A DNA stretch of 64,000 bases, from assembly GCF_029893635.1 (NCBI RefSeq), contig NZ_JARXYR010000002.1:2765001-2829000 (forward strand), written 5' to 3'. The stretch is from Variovorax sp. TBS-050B. GTDB taxonomy: Bacteria > Pseudomonadota > Gammaproteobacteria > Burkholderiales > Burkholderiaceae_C. Positions 36,588 through 45,148 of this stretch are shown here, one piece after another. The notes beneath the pieces are model-generated. The model saw nothing but the letters and a program-made list of their open reading frames with translations. It made no database searches and was not told the origin of the DNA. Both the position numbers and the translations under genes were made by a program. Within the stretch, counting starts at the first letter, position 1; each line of letters opens with the position of its first letter.

Positions 36588-37394
36588 ATGAACGGCGTGC
36601 TCGACCCACTGCTGGCCCGCCTCCGCACCGAAGACGCGGTGCTCGTGCGCGTGGAATCCACGCAGGGTTCGGCCCCGCGCGAGGCCGGCACCTGGATGGC
36701 GGTCTGGGCCGACGGGCTCACGGGCACCATCGGCGGCGGCCAGCTCGAATTCCAGGCCATGCAGGAAGCGCGCGAACTGCTCGCGGGCCGGCGCCGCATC
36801 GACGGCATCGAGCGCTATCCGCTCGGGCCCAGCCTGGGGCAGTGCTGCGGCGGCGTGGTGTTCCTTTCGTACCGCCGCATCACCGCGGCCGATGCGCCTG
36901 CGCTGCAGCGGGACCTGACCGCGCAGCTCGCGCCCGTGGCGCTGTTCGGCGGCGGCCATGTGGGCGCGGCGCTCGCGCGGCTGCTCGCGGGGCTGCCGTT
37001 CCGCGTGCGCTGGATCGACAGCCGCGACGGCGTGTTCCCCGAGGCGCTGCCCGCCCAGGTCGAGACCGAGCATTCCGAACCCGTGCAGGACGCCGTCGCC
37101 GACCTCGCGCCCGGCAGCCGCGTGCTGATCATGAGCTTCAGCCATGCCGAGGACCTCGACATCGTGATCGCCTGCCTGAAGCGCCTGCGCGAACGCGACG
37201 ACCTGCCCTACGTGGGCCTGATCGGCAGCAAGACCAAGTGGGCCACCTTCCGCCACCGGCTCGAGGCGCGCGGCTTCGCGCCCGCGGAGCTGGCGCGCAT
37301 CACCTGCCCGATCGGCGTGCCGGGCATCACGGGCAAGGAGCCCGAGGTGATCGCGGTCGCGGTGGCGGCACAGTTGTTGCAATCGCAGGGCTGA
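36588..37394 (+). CDS. xdhC: xanthine dehydrogenase accessory protein XdhC
   Basis: This 268-residue protein is required to sulfurate and insert the molybdenum cofactor of xanthine dehydrogenase. It has ESTQGSAPREAGTWM near the N-terminus, LGQCCGGVV (conserved Cys pair) and the Rossmann part ALFGGGHVGAALARLL, with the terminal GVPGITGKEPEVIAVAVAAQLL. Catalytic genes xdhA/xdhB are not in the window. It sits within the purine region, upstream of puuD on the same strand, with 241 nt between them. Confidence 0.93.
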   Translation: MNGVLDPLLARLRTEDAVLVRVESTQGSAPREAGTWMAVWADGLTGTIGGGQLEFQAMQEARELLAGRRRIDGIERYPLGPSLGQCCGGVVFLSYRRITAADAPALQRDLTAQLAPVALFGGGHVGAALARLLAGLPFRVRWIDSRDGVFPEALPAQVETEHSEPVQDAVADLAPGSRVLIMSFSHAEDLDIVIACLKRLRERDDLPYVGLIGSKTKWATFRHRLEARGFAPAELARITCPIGVPGITGKEPEVIAVAVAAQLLQSQG

Positions 37395-37465
37395 AGCTGG
37401 GCGCGCCGCGGAAGCAGGGTTTTCCCGGCGCGGCGTCGCCAAAAAAACCATCCCGACGAGCCGCG

Positions 37466-37488
37466 AAACTGTATACACTTTTAGTCCA
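37466..37488. promoter_or_regulatory. candidate GntR operator upstream of puuD
   Basis: The 16-nt block AACTGTATACACTTTT at 37466-37481 is identical to the one before uraH, followed one base later by GTCCAC. It lies about 150 nt before the puuD start, likely overlapping its promoter. Confidence 0.6.
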
Positions 37489-37511
37489 CAAGTCCCCGCC
37501 GCAGCGGAGCG

Positions 37512-37620
37512 AGGCCCCACCGGGGCCTGCGTTCGCGGCACTTTGCCTGCTTACAGCGCCCGCAGTGGTGAGCAGGCTGAAGAAGAACCCCGTGCCCGGC
37601 GATCCCCCGCGCCGCACGGG
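37512..37620 (+). other. hairpin-rich 5' leader of puuD
   Basis: Three strong hairpins precede puuD. AGGCCCC/GGGGCCT at 37512-37528 has a 3-nt loop. GCCTGCT/AGCAGGC at 37545-37577 has a 19-nt loop. CCCGTGC/GCACGGG at 37589-37620 is extended inside by GGCG/CGCC. The last ends 15 nt before the start codon. No terminator T-tract is present. The leader could be regulatory; which ligand or protein, if any, is unknown. Confidence 0.5.
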
Positions 37621-37635
37621 CTGAGAGAGCACCCC

Positions 37636-38844
37636 ATGGAAAGCTACTACCTCGACTGGGCCAACCTGCTGCTGCGCTGGGTCCACGTCATCACCGCCAT
37701 CGCCTGGATCGGCGCCTCCTTCTACTTCGTGATGCTGGACAACAGCCTCGAGAAGCCGCAGGACGCCGAATCGCTCGACAAGGGCGTGGGCGGCGAGCAG
37801 TGGGCCGTGCACGGCGGCGGCTTCTACAACATGCAGAAGTACGCGCTGGCGCCGAAGAAGCTGCCCGACCACCTGCACTGGTCGTACTGGGAGAGCTACA
37901 GCACCTGGCTCACGGGCTTCGCGCTCTTCACCATGTCGTACCTCTGGAACGCCAGCACCTACCTGATCGACAAGTCGAAGATGGACTGGCAGCCCGGCGC
38001 CGCGATCGCGGTCGCGCTGGCCTTCTTCGTCGTGTTCTGGATGGTCTACGACGGCATCTGCCAGATCTTCGGCCGGCGCAAGCACGGCGACACCATCGTC
38101 GGCGTGCTGGTGGCGATCTTCATCGCGTTCGCGGCCTGGCTCGCCTGCCAGTGGTTCGCGGGCCGCGCGGCCTTCCTGCTGGTGGGCGCGATGATGGCGA
38201 CGACCATGAGCGGCAACGTGTTCTTCTGGATCATCCCGGGCCAGCGCAAGAACGTGCAGGCGCTGCGCGAGGGCCGGCCGGTCGATCCGGTGCACGGCCA
38301 GCGCGGCAAGCAGCGCAGCGTGCACAACACCTACTTCACGCTGCCGGTGCTGTTCGCGATGCTGAGCAACCACTACAGCTTCACCTACACGCACAAGTAC
38401 AACTGGATCGTGCTGCTGCTGATCATGCTCGGCGGCGCGGCGATCCGGCAGTTCTTCGTGGTGCGGCACCGCTTCAAGCTCGGCAATGCGCGCAACCCGC
38501 TGCCCTATGCGCTGATCGGCATCGTGGTGCTGGGCCTCACCATCGTGTGGATGAAGCCCGAACCCGCGGCCGCGCCCGCCGCCTCGGCACCGGCCGCACC
38601 CGGGGTGGCCTTCACCGACGTGCAGAAGGTGCTCGAACAGCGCTGCTACATGTGCCACGGCGCGGGCGTGCAGATGAAGAACGTGCGCGTCGATTCGCCC
38701 GAGCAGGTGGCCGCGCATGCGCAGGCCATCTACCAGCAGGTGGTGGTCACGAAGATCATGCCGATGAACAACGCGACCAGCATGACCGACGACGAACGTG
38801 CGCTCGTGGGCCGCTGGTTCCAAAGCGGCGCCAAGACGCAGTAG
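37636..38844 (+). CDS. puuD: membrane urate oxidase PuuD with C-terminal cytochrome c domain
   Basis: This protein of 402 residues oxidises urate to 5-hydroxyisourate using a membrane domain and passes electrons to a cytochrome domain. The N-terminal part opens LDWANLLLRWVHVITAIAWIGASFYFVMLD and has about eight transmembrane helices with conserved His. The C-terminal region holds one haem c motif CYMCH (Cys337, Cys340, His341). It replaces soluble uricase in many proteobacteria. Control through the GntR box and structured leader is inferred. Confidence 0.94.
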   Translation: MESYYLDWANLLLRWVHVITAIAWIGASFYFVMLDNSLEKPQDAESLDKGVGGEQWAVHGGGFYNMQKYALAPKKLPDHLHWSYWESYSTWLTGFALFTMSYLWNASTYLIDKSKMDWQPGAAIAVALAFFVVFWMVYDGICQIFGRRKHGDTIVGVLVAIFIAFAAWLACQWFAGRAAFLLVGAMMATTMSGNVFFWIIPGQRKNVQALREGRPVDPVHGQRGKQRSVHNTYFTLPVLFAMLSNHYSFTYTHKYNWIVLLLIMLGGAAIRQFFVVRHRFKLGNARNPLPYALIGIVVLGLTIVWMKPEPAAAPAASAPAAPGVAFTDVQKVLEQRCYMCHGAGVQMKNVRVDSPEQVAAHAQAIYQQVVVTKIMPMNNATSMTDDERALVGRWFQSGAKTQ

Positions 38845-38899
38845 CCGCCATAGACCGCGGTCAAGAGAGACGGGCCGCGGTTCGCCGCACAATCGCCCG

Positions 38900-40258
38900 A
38901 TGGAGACAACGCAAGCCATGACTGCATCGACCCCGGCCCTCGGAACCGCACCCGATCCGCGCGAAGCCCCGCGCGCCTTCCTCGAACACCTCTACCGCGT
39001 CGCGGTGGACCGCGCGCTGCCGCTGTCCACGCTCGGCGCCCATCTGCCGAAGCCGCCCCGGGGCCGCACGCTGGTGCTCGGCGCGGGCAAGGCCGGCGCC
39101 TCGATGGTGCAGGCGCTCGAGGCGCTGTGGCCGGCCGATGCGCCGCTCTCGGGGCTGGTGGTGACGCGCTACGGCCACATCCCGCCGCGGCCCGAGGGCG
39201 TGCCGAGCCGGATCGAGATCGTCGAGGCCGCGCACCCCGTGCCCGACGCGGCCGGCCGCGCGGCCGCCGAGCGCATCCTCGCGCTGACCGAAGGCCTCAC
39301 GGCCGACGACCTCGTGCTGTGCCTGATCTCGGGCGGCGGCTCCTCGTTGCTGGTGCTGCCGGCCGAGGGCCTGACGCTCGAGGACAAGCAGCGCATCAAC
39401 AAGCAGCTGCTCGACAGCGGCGCCCACATCGGCGAGATGAACTGCGTGCGCAAGCACCTGTCGCGCATCAAGGGCGGACGGCTCGCGGCGGCCTGCGCGC
39501 CGGCGCGCGTGGTCACGCTCACCATCAGCGACGTGCCGGGCGACGACCCGGCCGTGATCGCGAGCGGCCCGACCGTGCCCGATGCCACCACCTGCGCCGA
39601 CGCACTCGCGATCCTCGACCGCTACGGCATCGAGGTGCCCGCGCCGGTGCGTGCGCAGCTCGCGCGCGGCGAGCTCGAAACGCCCAAGCCCGACGATCCG
39701 GTGTTCGGGGGGCACGAGGTGCACCTGATCGCCACGCCGCAGCAGTCGCTCGAAGCCGCCGCCGCCGCGGCGCGCGCGGCCGGCCTCGACGCGCACGTGC
39801 TCAGCGACGAGATCGAGGGCGAATCGCGCGAGGTCGGCAAGGTGCATGCGGCGCTCGCGCGCGCGGTGGCCCAGCGCGGCCAGCCCTTCGCGCGGCCCTG
39901 CGTGCTGCTCTCGGGCGGCGAGACCACGGTCACGATCCGCCCGCGCCAGCCCGGCCAGGCCAAGGGCCGCGGCGGCCGGGCCGGCGAGCTCTGCATGGGG
40001 CTCGCGGGCGCGCTCATGGGACAGCCCGGCGTGTGGGCGCTGGCCGCCGACACCGACGGCATCGACGGCGTCGAGGACAACGCGGGCGCCTTCGTCACGC
40101 CCGACACGCTCGTGCGCGCCGCCGCCGCGGGCCGCAAGCTCTCGGACCACCTCGACCGCAACGATGCCTACGGCTTCTTCGACGCGATCGGCGACCTGTT
40201 CGTGACCGGGCCGACGAACACCAACGTGAACGACTTCCGCGCGCTGCTGATCCTCTGA
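38900..40258 (+). CDS. ttuD: glycerate 2-kinase (MOFRL family)
   Basis: This protein of about 452 residues phosphorylates glycerate to 2-phosphoglycerate. It has [12 protein letters not shown] at about residue 60, [36 protein letters not shown] and the C-terminal MOFRL motif region ([19 protein letters not shown]). In the purine setting it finishes the glyoxylate to tartronate semialdehyde to glycerate route; gcl and glxR are not seen. ATG 38918 is an alternative start. Confidence 0.92.
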   Translation: METTQAMTASTPALGTAPDPREAPRAFLEHLYRVAVDRALPLSTLGAHLPKPPRGRTLVLGAGKAGASMVQALEALWPADAPLSGLVVTRYGHIPPRPEGVPSRIEIVEAAHPVPDAAGRAAAERILALTEGLTADDLVLCLISGGGSSLLVLPAEGLTLEDKQRINKQLLDSGAHIGEMNCVRKHLSRIKGGRLAAACAPARVVTLTISDVPGDDPAVIASGPTVPDATTCADALAILDRYGIEVPAPVRAQLARGELETPKPDDPVFGGHEVHLIATPQQSLEAAAAAARAAGLDAHVLSDEIEGESREVGKVHAALARAVAQRGQPFARPCVLLSGGETTVTIRPRQPGQAKGRGGRAGELCMGLAGALMGQPGVWALAADTDGIDGVEDNAGAFVTPDTLVRAAAAGRKLSDHLDRNDAYGFFDAIGDLFVTGPTNTNVNDFRALLIL

Positions 40259-40421
40259 CCGCTCAGGCCTCGCGCCGAGCGGGGTCGGCCGACTCGGGTT
40301 AATCTACGGCCCTGGCGGCGGTTTTGCCGTCGCCACGCGCACCGCGATGGTGCCGCGCCGCGATCCGGATTCCCATCCCCCCGTTTCGTTCCATCACCCA
40401 GTCCCGAAGGAAAAGCTCGTC

Positions 40422-41864
40422 ATGACCGCCACCTACACCGACACCCGCCTGCTGATCGACAACGAATGGGTCGATGCCACGGGCGGCAAGACGCTGGACG
40501 TCGTGAACCCCGCCACCGGCAAGGCCATCGGCAAGGTGGCGCACGCCAGCATCGCCGACCTCGACCGCGCGCTCGCGGCCGCCCAGCGCGGCTTCGAGGC
40601 CTGGCGCAACACCCCCGCCAACGAACGCGCCGCCGTGATGCGCCGCGCCGCGGGCCTGATCCGCGAACGCGCGGGCGAGATCGCCAAGCTGCTCACGCAG
40701 GAACAGGGCAAGCCGCTCGCCGAAGCCAAGGGCGAGACGCTGGCCGCGGCCGACATCATCGAATGGTTCGCCGACGAAGGCCGCCGCGTCTACGGCCGTA
40801 TCGTGCCCTCGCGCAACCTGGCGGCGCAGCAGCTCGTGATCAAGGAGCCGCTCGGCCCGGTCGCCGCGTTCACGCCCTGGAACTTCCCGATCAACCAGGT
40901 GGTGCGCAAGCTCGGCGCCGCGCTGGCCACCGGCTGCTCCTTCCTCGTGAAGGCGCCCGAAGAGACGCCCGCATCGCCGGCCGAACTGCTGCGCGCCTTC
41001 GTCGACGCCGGCATTCCGCCCGGCACCGTGGGCCTGGTATTCGGCAACCCGGCCGAGATCTCGAACTACCTGATCGCGCACCCGATCATCCGCAAGGTCA
41101 CCTTCACCGGCTCCACCCCCGTGGGCAAGCAGCTCGCGGCACTGGCCGGCGCGCACATGAAGCGCGTGACGATGGAGCTCGGCGGCCATGCGCCCGTGAT
41201 CGTGGCCGAAGATGCCGACGTGGCCCTGGCCGCCAAGGCCGCCGGCGCCGCCAAGTTCCGCAACGCGGGCCAGGTCTGCATCTCGCCGACGCGCTTCCTG
41301 GTGCACAACAGCATCCGCGAGGAGTTCGCGAAGGCGATGGTCAAGCACGCCGAAAGCCTCAAGCTCGGCGACGGCCTGGCCGAAGGCACGACGCTGGGCC
41401 CGCTCGCCAATGCGCGCCGCCTGACGGCGATGGCGCATGTGCTGGAAGACGCACGCAAGAAGGGCGCGACGGTCGCGACGGGCGGTGAACGGGTCGGCGA
41501 TTCGGGCAACTTCTTCGCGCCCACGGTGCTGACCGACGTGCCGCTCGAGGCCGACGTGTTCAACAACGAGCCCTTCGGCCCGATCGCCGCGATCCGCGGG
41601 TTCGACACGCTCGACGAAGCGATCGCCGAAGCCAACCGCCTGCCTTTCGGCCTGGCCGGCTACGCCTTCACCAAGTCGATCAAGAACGCGCACCTGCTGA
41701 GCCAGAAGCTCGAGCTCGGCATGCTCTGGATCAACCAGCCCGCCACCCCGTCGCCCGAGATGCCCTTCGGCGGCGTGAAGGATTCGGGCTACGGCTCGGA
41801 AGGCGGGCCCGAGGCGCTCGAGGCCTACCTCAACACCAAGGCGGTGTCGATTCTGGGCGTTTGA
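40422..41864 (+). CDS. NAD(P)-dependent aldehyde dehydrogenase, GabD-like
   Basis: This protein of 480 residues belongs to the succinate-semialdehyde dehydrogenase branch. It has [30 protein letters not shown] (cofactor), [11 protein letters not shown] with Glu252 as general base, and [10 protein letters not shown] with Cys286 as nucleophile. GAAGGAAAA lies before ATG 40422. The substrate could be succinate semialdehyde or a related aldehyde such as 2-oxoglutarate semialdehyde. It ends at a clear terminator hairpin. Confidence 0.92.
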   Translation: MTATYTDTRLLIDNEWVDATGGKTLDVVNPATGKAIGKVAHASIADLDRALAAAQRGFEAWRNTPANERAAVMRRAAGLIRERAGEIAKLLTQEQGKPLAEAKGETLAAADIIEWFADEGRRVYGRIVPSRNLAAQQLVIKEPLGPVAAFTPWNFPINQVVRKLGAALATGCSFLVKAPEETPASPAELLRAFVDAGIPPGTVGLVFGNPAEISNYLIAHPIIRKVTFTGSTPVGKQLAALAGAHMKRVTMELGGHAPVIVAEDADVALAAKAAGAAKFRNAGQVCISPTRFLVHNSIREEFAKAMVKHAESLKLGDGLAEGTTLGPLANARRLTAMAHVLEDARKKGATVATGGERVGDSGNFFAPTVLTDVPLEADVFNNEPFGPIAAIRGFDTLDEAIAEANRLPFGLAGYAFTKSIKNAHLLSQKLELGMLWINQPATPSPEMPFGGVKDSGYGSEGGPEALEAYLNTKAVSILGV

Positions 41865-41883
41865 GTTTTTTGAGTCTTTTTCC

Positions 41884-41921
41884 AAGGGGTGTGGGAGGGT
41901 TCCTGCACCCCTTTTGTTTTT
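41884..41921 (+). terminator. Rho-independent terminator of the aldehyde dehydrogenase gene
   Basis: The 8-bp stem AAGGGGTG/CACCCCTT (41884-41891 and 41906-41913) is followed by TTGTTTTT. It lies 19 nt after the stop codon. Confidence 0.75.
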
Positions 41922-41928
41922 CGGGGTG

Positions 41929-42024
41929 CGTGCACAGGGCACCGGGTACTCCCCTCCGCGAATGTCCCCCGCCTTCGGCTCCTCCTTTATTTCGCTGCGG
42001 GGAGCACCCGGTGCCCTGTGCACG
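41929..42024 (-). ncRNA. candidate structured RNA element, copy A
   Basis: On the minus strand, a 25-bp stem (arms 41930-41954 and 41999-42023, plus one outer C-G pair) closes a 44-nt conserved loop. The only deviation is one G-U pair. Inside the loop, GCGAA pairs with TTCGC, then an AAAGGAGG segment, a GCC-GAA-GGC mini-hairpin and GGGGGACAT follow. The loop almost equals that of copy B, while the stem is unrelated in sequence. CGCACCCCGAAAA follows on the 3' side. No protein is convincing here. Confidence 0.55.
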
Positions 42025-42066
42025 ATGGGCGCGGCGCTTGTTCGGGCGGTTCGAGCGCTGCGCTCT

Positions 42067-42162
42067 CGATCCCGTCGATGGGGTGCCTTGCGCAGCGAAA
42101 TAAAGGAGGAGGCCGCAGGCCGGGGGACATTCGCGGAGCAAGGTACCCCGTCGGCGGGATCG
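42067..42162 (+). ncRNA. candidate structured RNA element, copy B
   Basis: On the plus strand, a 24-bp stem (arms 42068-42091 and 42138-42161) encloses a 46-nt loop, the inverted counterpart of copy A. The three non-Watson-Crick positions are all G-U on this strand. The inner mini-hairpin is GGCC-GCA-GGCC, one pair longer than in copy A. CGCACCCCGAAAA follows, as in copy A, giving 13-bp inverted ends to the whole region (41918-41930 and 42161-42173). The 42 nt between the copies show nothing further. The rest of the gap to mgtA is featureless. Confidence 0.55.
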
Positions 42163-42206
42163 CACCCCGAAAAGCGGAACCGCAAGAACGAACAATCGGA
42201 TGCGCC

Positions 42207-44930
42207 TCACTGCCACCCGTACCGCCGCGCATACCACCCCTTCACGCCCTGCACCAGCGCCGCATAGCCGCCGAGCATCAGCGCAAGCCATGGAAAGTAC
42301 CGGAGCGGCAGCGCCTGCAGCTTGAAGTCGTGTCCCAGCGCGCTCATCGGCAGCCAGAGGCCCAATGCCGCGATCGCGCCACCCGTCGCGAGCAGCGGCC
42401 AGGCCGCGCGGCTCTGCAGGAAGGGGATCCTGCGCGTGCGGATCAGGTGCACCACCAGCATCTGCGACAGCAGTCCCTCGACGAACCAGCCCGACTGGAA
42501 GAGCGTCTGCTGCGCCGCCGAGTCGGCATGGAACACGAACCACATCACGCCGTAGGTCAGCACGTCGAACACCGAACTCAGCGGCCCGAAGAACAGCATG
42601 AAGCGGCCCAGGTCGGCCGGGTTCCAGCGCTGCGGCGCCGCCAGGAACTCCGCGTCCACGAGGTCGAAAGGGATCGCGATCTGCGACACGTCGTAGAGCA
42701 GGTTCTGCACCAGCAGCTGGAGCGGCAGCATCGGCAGAAAGGGCAGGAAGGCGCTCGCCACCAGCACCGAGAACACGTTGCCGAAGTTCGAGCTCGCCGT
42801 GAGCTTGATGTACTTGAGCATGTTGGCGAAGGTGCGCCGGCCCTCGACCACGCCCTGTTCGAGCACCATCAGGCTCTTCTCGAGCAGGATGATGTCGGCC
42901 GAGGCCTTGGCGATGTCGGCCGCGCCGTCCACCGAGATGCCGACGTCGGCCGCCCGCAGCGCCGGCGCGTCGTTGATGCCGTCGCCCAGGAAACCCACCA
43001 CGTGGCCGTTCGCGCGCAGCGCCTGCACGATGCGCTCCTTGTGCGCGGGCGTGAGCCTGGCGAACACCTGGTGCTCCTCGACCACCACGCGCAGCCCGGC
43101 ATCGTCGAGCGCCTCGATCTCCGGGCCGGCCACGATGCGGCCGACCGGCAGGCCCACCTGTGCGCAGACCTCGCGCGTGACCAGCGCGTTGTCGCCCGTG
43201 AGCACCTTCACCGCCACGCCCTGGCCGGCCAGCGCACGCAGCGCGGGCGCGGTGGATGCCTTCGGCGGATCGAGGAAGGCCAGGTAGCCGAGCAGCGTGA
43301 GCCCGGACTCGTCGGCCACGCCGTAGGTCGCCTTGCACGCGTCGGCATTGCCGAAGCGGCGGCTCGCCACCGCCACCACGCGCAGGCCCTGCGCATTCAG
43401 TTCCGCGGCCGCGCGATGGATTTGCGCGAGCCGTTCGGCGTCGAGCGGCAGCACCTCGGCGCCGCGTTGGACGGCATTGCACGCCGACAGCACTTCCTCC
43501 AGCGCGCCCTTGCAGATCAGCAGGTGCCCGGAGCCGTCGTGGCCGCGCTGCGCTTCCTCGGCCACCGCCACCGACATGCGGCGGCGCGAGAAGTCGAACG
43601 GCACCTCGTCGACCTTGCGCCACGCCGCCGAAAGCCGCGCCTGCAGGTCGGCATGGCCGAGCACGGCCTGGTCGAGCAGATTCTTCAGCCCCGTCTGGTG
43701 GAAGCTGTTGAGCCAGGCGAGATGCAGCACCGCGTCGGAAGCCTCGCCCCAGGCGTCGACATGGCGTTCGAGCACGATGCGGTCCTCGGTCAGCGTCCCG
43801 GTCTTGTCGGTGCACAGCACGTCCATCGCGCCGAAGTTGTGGATCGCCTCGAGCTTCTTCACGATCACCTGGCGCCGCGACATCACGAGCGCGCCCTTGG
43901 CGAGCGTGGCGGTCACGATCATCGGCAGCATCTCCGGCGTGAGGCCGACCGCGATCGAGAGCGCGAAGAGCGCGGCCTGCCACCAGTCGCCCTTGGTGAA
44001 GCCGTTGATCAGCAGCACCAGCGGCGCCATCACGAGCATGAAGCGGATCAGCACCCCGCTCACGCGGTCGATGCCGGCCTGGAAGGCGCTGGTGCCGCGG
44101 TCGGCGGCGGTCACGCGCTCGGCGAGCGCGCCGAACAGGGTGCGCGCGCCGGTGTGCACGATGAGGGCGGTCGCGGCGCCGCTGACCACGCTGGTGCCCA
44201 TGAAGACCAGGTTGTCGCGTTCGAGCACGCCGGCCTCGCGCGCGTCGCTGCGCGCGAACTTCTCGACCGGCATCGCCTCGCCCGTGAGCGCGGACTGGCT
44301 GACGAACAGGTCCTTCGCGGCGAGCAGGCGGGCGTCGGCCGGCACCATGTCGCCGGCCGAGAGCGCGACCACGTCGCCGGGCACGAGTTCGCGCAGCGGC
44401 CGTTCGACGCGCACCGCGCCGCCCCCGGTGGGCCGCAGCACCGTGGCGGTGTGGCTCACCATCGCCTGCAGCCGTTCGGCCGCGCGGTTCGAGCGCGATT
44501 CCTGCACGAAGCGCAGCACCGTCGACAGCAGCACCATGCTGCCGATGACGAGCGTCGCCTTCATGTCCCCGGTGGCGAAGGAGACCAGCGCGAGCACCGT
44601 GAGCAGCAGGTTGAAGGGATTGCGATAGCACTGCCACAGGTGCTGCCATCCCGAGGGCGGCTGCCCGTGGCGCACCTCGTTGCCGCCGACGCGCTCGCGC
44701 AGCGCCAGCGCCTGGGCTTCGGCCATGCCGTGCGGCGAGCTGCCGAACCGGTCGAGCAGCGCGAAGGCGTCGGCGCGCGAGGCCGCGACGAGCGCGGCCG
44801 AGAGGTCGTCGGGCATGCCGGCCGCGCGTTCGCGGGACAGCGGCGGATGGGCGGGATTCTTGTGGCGGGATGCCGCGGGGCGGCCGCTCGGGGCGGTCCG
44901 CACGAGGCGCTGCAGGCGTTCGCGGGTCAT
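42207..44930 (-). CDS. mgtA: P-type Mg2+ transporting ATPase
   Basis: This protein of 907 residues matches E. coli MgtA (898) in length. It shows the type IIIB features: LTGEAMPVEK, the phosphorylation motif DKTGTLT with Asp375, KVLTGDNALV, GDGINDAPALR and C-terminal transmembrane helices with QLLVQNLLYDVSQIAIPFD. It imports Mg2+ across the inner membrane. GAAGGAG lies 9 nt upstream of ATG 44930, inside a hairpin. A 35-codon leader ORF ends 58 nt before the start, so low-Mg control by leader translation is likely. Confidence 0.95.
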   Translation of the reverse strand: MTRERLQRLVRTAPSGRPAASRHKNPAHPPLSRERAAGMPDDLSAALVAASRADAFALLDRFGSSPHGMAEAQALALRERVGGNEVRHGQPPSGWQHLWQCYRNPFNLLLTVLALVSFATGDMKATLVIGSMVLLSTVLRFVQESRSNRAAERLQAMVSHTATVLRPTGGGAVRVERPLRELVPGDVVALSAGDMVPADARLLAAKDLFVSQSALTGEAMPVEKFARSDAREAGVLERDNLVFMGTSVVSGAATALIVHTGARTLFGALAERVTAADRGTSAFQAGIDRVSGVLIRFMLVMAPLVLLINGFTKGDWWQAALFALSIAVGLTPEMLPMIVTATLAKGALVMSRRQVIVKKLEAIHNFGAMDVLCTDKTGTLTEDRIVLERHVDAWGEASDAVLHLAWLNSFHQTGLKNLLDQAVLGHADLQARLSAAWRKVDEVPFDFSRRRMSVAVAEEAQRGHDGSGHLLICKGALEEVLSACNAVQRGAEVLPLDAERLAQIHRAAAELNAQGLRVVAVASRRFGNADACKATYGVADESGLTLLGYLAFLDPPKASTAPALRALAGQGVAVKVLTGDNALVTREVCAQVGLPVGRIVAGPEIEALDDAGLRVVVEEHQVFARLTPAHKERIVQALRANGHVVGFLGDGINDAPALRAADVGISVDGAADIAKASADIILLEKSLMVLEQGVVEGRRTFANMLKYIKLTASSNFGNVFSVLVASAFLPFLPMLPLQLLVQNLLYDVSQIAIPFDLVDAEFLAAPQRWNPADLGRFMLFFGPLSSVFDVLTYGVMWFVFHADSAAQQTLFQSGWFVEGLLSQMLVVHLIRTRRIPFLQSRAAWPLLATGGAIAALGLWLPMSALGHDFKLQALPLRYFPWLALMLGGYAALVQGVKGWYARRYGWQ

Positions 44931-44941
44931 GACGGGGTTCT

Positions 44942-44966
44942 CCTTCGGGCGCCGGGGCCGCGAAGG
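44942..44966 (-). promoter_or_regulatory. hairpin over the mgtA ribosome binding site
   Basis: In the mgtA mRNA CCTTCG (44966-44961) pairs with CGAAGG (44947-44942). The 3' arm contains part of the GAAGGAG ribosome site. The hairpin lies between the leader ORF stop (44989) and the mgtA start (44930), where it could hold back translation. Confidence 0.5.
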
Positions 44967-44988
44967 ATGAACCGCCCGCGGGCGTCAA

Positions 44989-45096
44989 TCAGCCGGCGGG
45001 CGTCCTCCGCGGCGCGCGGCGCCGGGTCGTGGGACGGTCGATGGGATCAGGAAGCGAAGGGGGCGCGCTGCGGCGCCGGCGAGGGTCGGGGTCCAT
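44989..45096 (-). CDS. MgtL-like leader peptide upstream of mgtA
   Basis: This 35-residue ORF begins MDPDPRRRRSAPPSLPDP and ends RRTPAG. A perfect AGGAGG site (45102-45107) lies 5 nt before its ATG. Salmonella and E. coli MgtL begins MEPDPTPLPRRR, with the same acidic-Pro-Asp-Pro opening and Arg run. In MgtL, proline and EPDP codons make ribosomes pause or dissociate at low Mg2+, which lets mgtA be transcribed. The match of composition, position and ribosome site makes an equivalent role likely. It is about twice the length of MgtL. Homology versus convergence cannot be decided here. Confidence 0.65.
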   Translation of the reverse strand: MDPDPRRRRSAPPSLPDPIDRPTTRRRAPRRTPAG

Positions 45097-45101
45097 GGCG
45101 G

Positions 45102-45107
45102 CCTCCT
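45102..45107 (-). promoter_or_regulatory. ribosome binding site of the leader peptide
   Basis: On the minus strand this reads AGGAGG, a full anti-16S match, 5 nt before the ATG at 45096. Its strength supports translation of this short frame. Confidence 0.7.
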
Positions 45108-45148
45108 GTCCTGCGGGTTCGGCGGTGATGGCGAGGCGCGGCCGCGGC

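Noticed and set aside
37614..37636. TPP-riboswitch-like text GGGCTGAGAGAG then CACCCC before puuD
   Set aside because: The rest of the thi-box is absent because the start codon follows at once, and puuD is not a thiamine gene.
41889..42267. Short proteins in the gap between the aldehyde dehydrogenase and mgtA
   Set aside because: Frames in all directions arise from the inverted hairpin elements; none has a ribosome site or protein-like composition.
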